Positions 57,694 through 64,000 of a stretch of DNA of 64,000 nt are shown here, piece by piece. Numbering within the stretch: position 1 is the first letter of the stretch; every line of letters begins with the position of its first letter. Where the stretch lies: contig NZ_CP047898.1 in the NCBI RefSeq assembly GCF_009911795.1, positions 1,488,001-1,552,000 on the forward strand, read 5' to 3'. The position numbers and the translations under genes were made by a program. The DNA is from Pseudarthrobacter psychrotolerans (GTDB lineage Bacteria > Actinomycetota > Actinomycetes > Actinomycetales > Micrococcaceae). The notes under the pieces were generated by a model, which was given only the letters and a program-made list of their open reading frames with translations, was not told the DNA's origin and did no database searches.

Positions 57694-57720
57694 CCTAAAT
57701 GTGAATGATTCCTATTTAGG
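57694..57720. promoter_or_regulatory. Probable Zur box upstream of znuA
   Basis: A 27-base dyad centred at 57707: CCTAAAT (57694-57700) and ATTTAGG (57714-57720) around an inner GAAT-G-ATTC. Eleven of thirteen pairs match. The inner GAATGATTC resembles the core of actinobacterial Fur/Zur sites. It lies 55-81 bp before the znuA start and just after the CNNM stop. Confidence 0.65.
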
Positions 57721-57730
57721 ATAACCCCGC

Positions 57731-58801
57731 CTAATCTCCGTTCGGCTCGCCCAGCCTCCTGATGCCAGTGGCCTGGGTGGCGTCCCGGATCTCTCCCACG
57801 AGCTGCTCGATCACGTCTTCCAGGAAGAGGACGCCGTGGGTCTGACCGTCCGCGCCGATCACGCGGGCCAGGTGTGAGCCCGTGCGCTGCATGACGGACA
57901 TGGCCGTTTCAACTTCGTCGTCCAGCGCGAGGTTGGCCAGCGAGCGGATCCGGCTCTCGGCGATGGGGTGCTGGTAGTCCGATTCGGGAATGGACAGCAC
58001 ATCCTTCACGTGGAGGTATCCGGACAGCATGCCGTCATCGTCCAGCATCGGGAACCGTGAGAACCCGGTCCTGCTGACGGCTTTTTCAAACTCCACCGGT
58101 GTGGTGGCCGCCTTCAGCATGACCAGATCGTCCAGCGGAACCATGAGGTCCGACGCCGTATATTCGGAGAATTCCAGGGCGCCGGTGATCAGGCCTGCGT
58201 CATCGTCCACCAGCCCGTGGCGGGTGGATTCCTGCACGATCGACTGGACTTCTTCGAGCGTGAAGGACGAGTTCACCTCATCCTTGGGCTCAATCCGCAG
58301 GAGCTTGAGGATGTGGTTGGCGGACCAGTTCAGCGCGCTGATGGCAGGGTTGACCAGTTTGGCAACAAACATCAGCGGCGGCGCGAGCAGCAAGGCAGCC
58401 TTGTCCGCCACCGATACCGAGATGTTCTTCGGCACCATCTCGCCGAACGTCACGTGGAGGAAGGTCACCACCATCAGGGCAATGGCGAACGCTGCGACGT
58501 CGGCAACCTCCACCGGCAGCCCAACAGCTTCCAGGGGAGCCGCCATCAGGTGGTGGATGGCCGGTTCGGCCACCTGCAGGATCAGCAGCGAGCACACGGT
58601 GATGCCCAACTGCGCACAGGCCAGCATCAAGGAGACGTTCTCCATGGCGCGCAACGTGGTCTGCGCCCGCTTGGAACCGGCCTCCGCGAGGGGTTCGATC
58701 TGGCTGCGCCTGGCAGACATCACGGCGAATTCGGCGCCGACAAAAAACGCGTTCCCCAGCAGGAGGACAACCAGCCAGGCAATTCCGGCCCAGTCACTCA
58801 T
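57731..58801 (-). CDS. CNNM/CBS-domain membrane protein (hemolysin-type), short form
   Basis: 356 residues. An N-terminal DUF21 (CNNM) domain with about four helices has EFAVMSARRSQIEPLAEAG and the pattern VTFGEMVPKNISV. It is followed by a CBS pair (DLMVPLDDLVML, GFSRFPMLDDDGMLSGYLHVKDVL). Unlike its partner gene it lacks the C-terminal CorC_HlyC domain. CNNM proteins are linked to Mg2+ export or other divalent ion handling. The start overlaps the upstream paralogue stop by 4 bases. The name hemolysin is historical, and no toxin role is implied. Confidence 0.88.
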   Translation of the reverse strand: MSDWAGIAWLVVLLLGNAFFVGAEFAVMSARRSQIEPLAEAGSKRAQTTLRAMENVSLMLACAQLGITVCSLLILQVAEPAIHHLMAAPLEAVGLPVEVADVAAFAIALMVVTFLHVTFGEMVPKNISVSVADKAALLLAPPLMFVAKLVNPAISALNWSANHILKLLRIEPKDEVNSSFTLEEVQSIVQESTRHGLVDDDAGLITGALEFSEYTASDLMVPLDDLVMLKAATTPVEFEKAVSRTGFSRFPMLDDDGMLSGYLHVKDVLSIPESDYQHPIAESRIRSLANLALDDEVETAMSVMQRTGSHLARVIGADGQTHGVLFLEDVIEQLVGEIRDATQATGIRRLGEPNGD

Positions 58802-60132
58802 CGGTCCCTCCCGCCTTCCGGAGCGGGCTCCGCTTCAGGCGCCGCCGGATGGAAGGAGATCCGCTCGATCCTTCGGCCGTCCATCCTGGTCACGCTCAGG
58901 GTGCCGCCGCCTACTTCGACGGTGTCCCCCACTGCGGCGATCCGGCCCAGTTCGCTCATGACGTACCCGCCCACGGTTTCGTAGGCGGCTTCGTCCGGAA
59001 CAGTCAGCCCCGGGATCTGTTCGGAAAGCTCATCGGGGCGCAGCAGCCCGGGGAAGTACCAGTCCCCGGAGGCGCTCTGGAGCAGTCCCGGGCGTACTTT
59101 GTCGTGCTCATCGGACACTTCACCCACGATTTCCTCCACCAGGTCCTCAAGGGTGGTGATTCCGGCGGTTCCGCCGTATTCATCAAGGACAATGGCGAGT
59201 TGGAGGTTTCCCTCGCGCAGCTCGGCCAGGAGGGCATCCAGGTGGATGGTCTCCGGCACGCGGAGGACATCGGTCATGATGGCTCCGACCTCCAGGTTGG
59301 CCCGCCGGTCCCACGGCACGGCAACTGCCTTCTTGACGTGGACCAGGCCCTTGATGTCGTCGGAGGACTCTCCGATGACGGGGAACCGGGAGTACCCGGT
59401 GCGCCGGGCGGCGTCCAGGATGTCCGAGACAGGCTGGTCGGCGTCGATTGTTTCCATCCGGATCCGGGGCGTCATAACGTCGGCGGCCGTCCGGGCCGAG
59501 AAGTTCAGTGTGCGCGCCACAAAGTTGGCCGTCCCGGCGTCGAGCGTTCCCATGGCGGCGGAGCGCCGCACCAGGGAGGCGAGCTCGGCCGGCGTCCGGG
59601 CACCGGAAATCTCTTCCTTGGCCTCCAGGCCAAAGACGTTCAGCACCTTGTTGGAGAAGCCGTTGAGCACCACGATGGCGGGCTTGAAGATGGCCGTAAA
59701 GACCAGCTGCGGCCGCGCCAATGCTTTGCCAACCTGGAAGGACAGCGCAATGGCCATGTTCTTGGGCACCAGTTCGCCAAGCAGCATGGAGAGCAGCGTG
59801 GCCAGCACCATGGCGATGACCAGGGAAACGGATGCCGCCGCCACTTCGGGAATTCCGACGGCGGCCAGCGGGCCCTCGAGGAGGCGGCCTACCGACGGTT
59901 GCATCACGTAACCGGTCAGGAGCGTGGTGAGGGTGATGCCGAGCTGACAGCTGGAGAGCTGGGTTGAGAGGGATTTCAGGCATTTGAGCAGCGGGACGGC
60001 ACCGGTGTCACCGTTATCGATGGCACGTTGGACCGTGGCCTGGTCAAGGGCAATCAGGGAAAATTCGACGGCGACGAAAAAGCCGGTGCCGGCGATCAGC
60101 AGGAGGCCTGCAGCGAGGAGCAACCACTCCAT
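58798..60132 (-). CDS. CNNM/CBS-domain membrane protein with CorC_HlyC domain
   Basis: 444 residues. DUF21 membrane domain (VEFSLIALDQATVQRAIDNG, LGELVPKNMAIALS), CBS pair (DVMTPRIRMETID, GYSRFPVIGESSDDIKGLVHVKK, LAIVLDEYGGTAGITTLEDLVEEIVGE) and a C-terminal transporter-associated domain (YETVGGYVMSELGRIAAVGD). The EYGGTAGI stretch is a family hallmark. It is the first of two coupled paralogues and probably acts with the shorter one, perhaps as a heterodimer, in divalent metal handling. Confidence 0.9.
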   Translation of the reverse strand: MEWLLLAAGLLLIAGTGFFVAVEFSLIALDQATVQRAIDNGDTGAVPLLKCLKSLSTQLSSCQLGITLTTLLTGYVMQPSVGRLLEGPLAAVGIPEVAAASVSLVIAMVLATLLSMLLGELVPKNMAIALSFQVGKALARPQLVFTAIFKPAIVVLNGFSNKVLNVFGLEAKEEISGARTPAELASLVRRSAAMGTLDAGTANFVARTLNFSARTAADVMTPRIRMETIDADQPVSDILDAARRTGYSRFPVIGESSDDIKGLVHVKKAVAVPWDRRANLEVGAIMTDVLRVPETIHLDALLAELREGNLQLAIVLDEYGGTAGITTLEDLVEEIVGEVSDEHDKVRPGLLQSASGDWYFPGLLRPDELSEQIPGLTVPDEAAYETVGGYVMSELGRIAAVGDTVEVGGGTLSVTRMDGRRIERISFHPAAPEAEPAPEGGRDR

Positions 60133-60629
60133 TCAGCATCCCGCCCGAAAATGGGTGGAGGCGCGTGTCCGGGGGATACTGCCCGGCGGAGGATGATCGG
60201 CGGAAGCCGATGCTGTTTCCATAGGGGCTCCGTCGAGGTGGACTGACGGAGAGTGATGGGCACGTGTTCGGGGTTTGCCGGCTCTGCGGGTGGACTGCGC
60301 GGTGCTGTACTTCATGCTCCGCTGACAGCCCCCAGGCCGGCACCTAGATTTACTGTCCATAAGAATTTCAGTCTACAGGAGCAGATTGCGCCTTCCGGAT
60401 GGCCGCCCGGAGGCCCTGGCACACCCGGGCACGGACAGCCTCCGGACGCCACAATCCGAGATCTCCGCGTCATTGCCATGATTTGGGTCACCGTTATTGG
60501 CAGTTAACACAGAATGCTCATTAGACTGGCAACGGTCCGGGTTCAGGACGCAGAGACTGGTTCGAATGTTGTGCTGCGGCACCGTGGCGGCCAGAGAGAA
60601 ATCAAACTCATGGAAGAGGCGTATTTCAA
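60133..60629. other. Divergent intergenic region between the CNNM pair and kgd, no convincing gene
   Basis: About 500 bp. Short open frames on both strands lack a ribosome binding site and any family resemblance. A CCGGAGGC/GCCTCCGG inverted repeat (60407-60414, 60438-60445) with a 23-base loop is visible. TTGGCA near 60495 followed 17 bases later by ATTAGA could be a kgd promoter. GGAAGAGG at 60612-60619 is the likely kgd ribosome binding site. Confidence 0.4.
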
Positions 60630-63600
60630 GTGCCAGAGCAGCCTAGCCACCGTCTACCAGAGGAATTTGGCGGAAACGAGTGGCTCGTTGACGAACTGTA
60701 CGAGCAGTATCAGAAAGACAAGAACACGGTGGATACCAAATGGTGGCCCCTGTTCGAGTCCTTCGATTCAGGCAGCGGTTCTTCTTCCAACGGAAGCACG
60801 GCGGTAGCCGTGGCCCACCCAGCAACCCGCGAAATACCGGCCGTACCGCCGGCCCCTCCGGCTTCTGCAACTGCTGCACCGGCAACGTCGCCGGCCGCAC
60901 AGCCCGCAGCGCCGGCCGCCGCCCCCGCGGCGGCAAAGAAAGCCCCCGCTACGGTCGCCCGCGATGGCGCGAAGAAGACCGAGCCCGGAAGCGCGGCCCA
61001 GCCGATTCCCGCCCAGCTTCCCAAGAACGTCAAGGCACCCACGGCGCCGGAAGAGGACGTGGTCTCCGTTCTTCGCGGCCCGGCCAAGGCCATCGCCACC
61101 AACATGGTCACCAGCCTTGAGGTCCCCACAGCCACCAGCGTCCGGGCCATTCCGGCCAAGCTGCTGATCGACAACCGTGTGGTCATCAACTCCAACCTGG
61201 CCCGTGCACGCGGCGGCAAGGTTTCCTTCACGCACCTCATCGGCTACGCCGTGATCCGCGCACTCGCCCAGTTCCCGTCGATGAACGTCTACTACGACGA
61301 AATCGACGGCAAGCCCAGTGCGGTCCAGCCGGCCCACGTCAACTTCGGCATCGCCATTGACATGCCCAAGCCGGACGGCACGCGACTGCTCATGGTGCCC
61401 AACATCAAGAAAGCGGAGACCCTCAACTTCTCCGAGTTCTGGCACACCTATGAAGATCTGATCAAGCGTGCCCGCGCCGGCAAGCTGACCGCTGATGACC
61501 ACTCCGGCACCACGGTGTCCCTGACCAACCCCGGCGGCATCGGCACCGTTCACTCCGTGCCGCGCCTGTCCAAGGGCCAGGCTGCCATCATCGGCGTCGG
61601 TGCACTGGACTACCCGGCCGAGTTCCAGGGCGCCAGCGAAAAGATCATCGCGCAGAACGCCATCAGCAAGGTCCTCACGCTGACATCCACCTATGACCAC
61701 CGCGTCATCCAGGGTGCCGGCAGCGGCGAGTTCCTGAAGCTGGTGCACCAGTTACTGCTCGGTGCCCAGAACTTCTACGACGAAATCTTCGAGTCCCTGC
61801 GCATCCCGTACGAGCCCGTGCGCTGGAGCCCGGACCTCCAGGTGGACCCGGCCGACGAGATCAACAAGGTTGCCCGGATCCAGCAGCTGATCCACTCCTA
61901 CCGTGTGCGCGGCCACCTGATGGCGGACACCGATCCTCTGGAGTACGTCCAGCGCAAGCACCCGGACCTCGACGTGCTCACCTACGGGCTGACCCTGTGG
62001 GACCTGGACCGCCAGTGGCCCACCGGCGGTTTCGGTGGCGCGCCCATGCTCAAGTTCCGCGACATCCTCGGTGTACTCCGGGATGCGTACTGCCGCACCA
62101 CGGGCATCGAGTACATGCACATCCAGGAGCCGGAGGAACGCAAGTGGTTCCAGGACCAGCTGGAGCACGCGTACTCGAAGCCCAGCCGCGAAGAGCAGCT
62201 GCGCATCGTGTCCCGGCTGAACGCGGCCGAGGCGTTCGAAACCTTCCTGCAGACCAAGTTCGTCGGCCAGAAGCGCTTCTCCCTGGAGGGTGGCGAATCC
62301 CTGATTCCGCTGCTGGACGCCATCATTTCAGACGCCGCGGACGACGGACTGGACGAAGTTGCGATCGGCATGGCCCACCGCGGCCGCCTGAACGTCCTCA
62401 CCAACATCGCCGGCAAGACCTACGCCCAGGTGTTCCGCGAATTCGAAGGCACCCAGGATCCCCGCTCCGTGCAGGGCTCCGGCGATGTGAAGTACCACCT
62501 CGGCACCGAAGGCACGTTCACCTCGGAAAACGGCAACGAGACCAAGGTCTACCTCGCCGCCAACCCGTCCCACCTCGAGGCTGTCGACTCGGTGCTCGAA
62601 GGCATCGTCCGGGCCAAGCAGGACCGCCTGGACCAGGGCGAGGCCTTCCCGGTCCTGCCCCTGATGGTCCACGGCGATGCTGCGTTCGCTGGCCAGGGCG
62701 TGGTTGCCGAGACGCTGAACCTGTCCCAGCTCCGCGGCTACCGGACCGGCGGCACCATCCACGTGGTGGTCAACAACCAGGTGGGCTTCACTACAGCGCC
62801 GTCGTCGTCGCGCTCGTCCACGTACTCCACGGACGTCGCCAAGATGATCCAGGCGCCGGTATTCCATGTGAACGGTGACGATCCCGAGGCAGTGGTGCGC
62901 ATCGCGCAGCTCGCCTACGCGTTCCGCCAGCGGTTCCACAAGGACGTTGTGATCGACATGGTGTGCTACCGCCGCCGTGGCCACAACGAGGGTGACGACC
63001 CCTCGATGACCCAGCCCATGATGTACAACCTGATCGAAGCCAAGCGCTCCGTCCGCAAGCTGTACACCGAGGCACTCATCGGCCGTGGCGACATCACCGA
63101 GGAAGAAGCCGAGCAGCTGCTCCGCGACTACCAGGAACGGCTGGAACGGGTCTTCGCCGAAACGCACGCGGCCCAGACCTCGCCCATTCCGATCATCACC
63201 GCGGACTCCGCGGCGGTCTCCGACATTGAGCGTCCCATCGCCCAGCAGGCTGACTCCGGCACCAACGCCCCGGCCTCCACTGCCATTTCGCCGGAAACCC
63301 TGGCGCACATCGGCAAGGCCCACGTCCAGATCCCCGAGGGCTTCACCGTCCACGCCAAGCTCAAGCAGCTCCTTGAGAAGCGCGAACAGATGTCCCGCGA
63401 AGGCGGCATCGACTGGGGCTTTGGCGAGATCGCGGCCTTCGGCTCGCTGATCATGGAAGGCGTTCCCGTCCGGCTTGCCGGCCAGGACTCGCGCCGCGGC
63501 ACATTTGTGCAGCGCCACGCAGTGTTCCACGACCGCGCCAACGGCAACGAGTGGCTGCCCCTGGGCCACCTCTCGGATAATCAGGCCAAGCTGTGGATCT

Positions 63601-64000
63601 ATGACTCCCTGCTGTCCGAATACGCGGCCATGGGCTTCGAATACGGCTACTCGGTGGAACGCCCGGATGCCCTGGTGCTGTGGGAAGCGCAGTTCGGCGA
63701 CTTCGTCAACGGCGCGCAGACCATCATCGATGAATTCATCTCCTCGGCCGAACAGAAGTGGGGCCAGCGCTCCTCCCTGGTCCTGATGCTGCCGCACGGC
63801 TACGAAGGCCAGGGCCCGGACCACTCCTCCGCACGCATCGAACGCTTCCTGCTGATGTGCGCGGAAGAGAACATGATCGTGGCCAACCCCACCACGGCGG
63901 CATCACACTTCCACCTGCTGCGCCGCCAGGCCTACAGCAGGCCGCGCAAGCCGCTGATCGTCTTCACGCCGAAGCAGCTGCTGCGCCTCAAGGCAGCCGC
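60630..64000 (+). CDS. kgd: Multifunctional 2-oxoglutarate decarboxylase/dehydrogenase E1 with fused succinyltransferase domain (3' end off the window)
   Basis: 1123 codons are visible without a stop. After the N-terminal [19 protein letters not shown] segment comes a Pro/Ala linker (about 55-125). Then a catalytic acyltransferase domain follows (about 130-370, [15 protein letters not shown] with the active His) with no lipoyl domain. The thiamine-dependent E1 comes next ([37 protein letters not shown]). This fused layout is the actinobacterial OdhA/Kgd type in the TCA cycle, which works with a separate lipoyl E2 and E3. GTG 60630 gives the family start MPEQPSHRL. An N-terminal target for GarA/OdhI-type control is in the missing or E1 part. 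Confidence 0.96.
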   Translation, partial: MPEQPSHRLPEEFGGNEWLVDELYEQYQKDKNTVDTKWWPLFESFDSGSGSSSNGSTAVAVAHPATREIPAVPPAPPASATAAPATSPAAQPAAPAAAPAAAKKAPATVARDGAKKTEPGSAAQPIPAQLPKNVKAPTAPEEDVVSVLRGPAKAIATNMVTSLEVPTATSVRAIPAKLLIDNRVVINSNLARARGGKVSFTHLIGYAVIRALAQFPSMNVYYDEIDGKPSAVQPAHVNFGIAIDMPKPDGTRLLMVPNIKKAETLNFSEFWHTYEDLIKRARAGKLTADDHSGTTVSLTNPGGIGTVHSVPRLSKGQAAIIGVGALDYPAEFQGASEKIIAQNAISKVLTLTSTYDHRVIQGAGSGEFLKLVHQLLLGAQNFYDEIFESLRIPYEPVRWSPDLQVDPADEINKVARIQQLIHSYRVRGHLMADTDPLEYVQRKHPDLDVLTYGLTLWDLDRQWPTGGFGGAPMLKFRDILGVLRDAYCRTTGIEYMHIQEPEERKWFQDQLEHAYSKPSREEQLRIVSRLNAAEAFETFLQTKFVGQKRFSLEGGESLIPLLDAIISDAADDGLDEVAIGMAHRGRLNVLTNIAGKTYAQVFREFEGTQDPRSVQGSGDVKYHLGTEGTFTSENGNETKVYLAANPSHLEAVDSVLEGIVRAKQDRLDQGEAFPVLPLMVHGDAAFAGQGVVAETLNLSQLRGYRTGGTIHVVVNNQVGFTTAPSSSRSSTYSTDVAKMIQAPVFHVNGDDPEAVVRIAQLAYAFRQRFHKDVVIDMVCYRRRGHNEGDDPSMTQPMMYNLIEAKRSVRKLYTEALIGRGDITEEEAEQLLRDYQERLERVFAETHAAQTSPIPIITADSAAVSDIERPIAQQADSGTNAPASTAISPETLAHIGKAHVQIPEGFTVHAKLKQLLEKREQMSREGGIDWGFGEIAAFGSLIMEGVPVRLAGQDSRRGTFVQRHAVFHDRANGNEWLPLGHLSDNQAKLWIYDSLLSEYAAMGFEYGYSVERPDALVLWEAQFGDFVNGAQTIIDEFISSAEQKWGQRSSLVLMLPHGYEGQGPDHSSARIERFLLMCAEENMIVANPTTAASHFHLLRRQAYSRPRKPLIVFTPKQLLRLKAA

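Noticed and set aside
57731..60132. Hemolysin toxins
   Set aside because: The DUF21/CBS architecture is that of CNNM metal-handling proteins; the hemolysin name is historical.
60253..60507. Small plus-strand protein gene before kgd
   Set aside because: No ribosome binding site, atypical composition and no resemblance to a known family.
62328..63824. A 498-residue minus-strand frame opposite kgd
   Set aside because: Shadow of the E1 domain, with no motifs.

Overview
The window looks like chromosomal DNA of a high-GC actinobacterium of the Micrococcaceae, most likely Arthrobacter or Pseudarthrobacter. The evidence is the atpI-atpZ-atpBEFHAGDC-DUF2550 order, a fused 2-oxoglutarate dehydrogenase/succinyltransferase (Kgd type), a Rho factor with a long Arg/Asp-rich insert, a DUF222/HNH gene remnant, and frequent GTG/TTG starts with ATGA overlaps. 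No prophage, CRISPR array or intact insertion sequence was seen.

Layout: (1) 1-26.6 kb is one uninterrupted run of minus-strand housekeeping genes. Read in transcription order these are argS, lysA, hom, thrC, thrB, rho, prfA, prmC, a TsaC/Sua5 gene, three cell-wall glycan genes (WecG/TagA type, GT2, wecA), atpI-like, atpZ-like, atpB-E-F-H-A-G-D-C, DUF2550, a membrane esterase, and an MprF-like aminoacyl-phosphatidylglycerol synthase that runs off the left edge. (2) 26.7-29.6 kb (+) is a three-gene flavin electron-transfer module: FMN-binding lipoprotein, ApbE flavin transferase, RnfD-like/FNR fusion. (3) 29.7-31.2 kb holds tRNA-Arg(CCG), its terminator, degenerate repeats and a broken DUF222/HNH gene. 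(4) 31.2-34.0 kb has a protealysin-like M4 protease with a probable emfourin inhibitor, a GlxA-type regulator and a 55-residue membrane peptide. (5) 34.0-46.0 kb is a benzoate/catechol locus: lysR-catB-catA leftward, divergent from benABCD, benK and a LuxR/STAND regulator (benR). (6) 46.0-54.3 kb has hrpA, a HIT protein, an alcohol dehydrogenase, a rhodanese divergent from a Cds1-like cysteine desulfhydrase, and an MBL hydrolase. (7) 54.4-57.7 kb is zur and znuBCA for zinc uptake. (8) 57.7-64.0 kb has two CNNM/CBS membrane proteins and the 5' part of kgd, which runs off the right edge.

How they work together: BenABCD turns benzoate into catechol, CatA opens the ring and CatB lactonises the muconate. 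catC and the later steps are not here. BenK imports benzoate, and the LysR and LuxR proteins are the likely regulators. Zur probably represses znuACB through a dyad just upstream of znuA. The flavin module would pass electrons from a cytosolic nicotinamide or flavin donor through a membrane RnfD-like protein to a covalently flavinylated lipoprotein.

Quality warning: at least nine reading-frame breaks occur between 10.6 and 30.3 kb: atpB, the WecG-type gene, prmC (two), thrB (two), thrC, apbE and the HNH gene. Each is repaired by adding one G or C to a short G/C run. Several hit genes that should be essential in a prototroph, so under-called homopolymers are the simplest explanation. None were seen from 31 to 64 kb. 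The most interesting biology is the rhomboid-like/aminoacyl-PG synthase fusion with its partner esterase, the flavinylation module with Ser in place of the usual acceptor Thr, the M4 protease/inhibitor pair, and a 65-bp inverted repeat between sseA and cds1.
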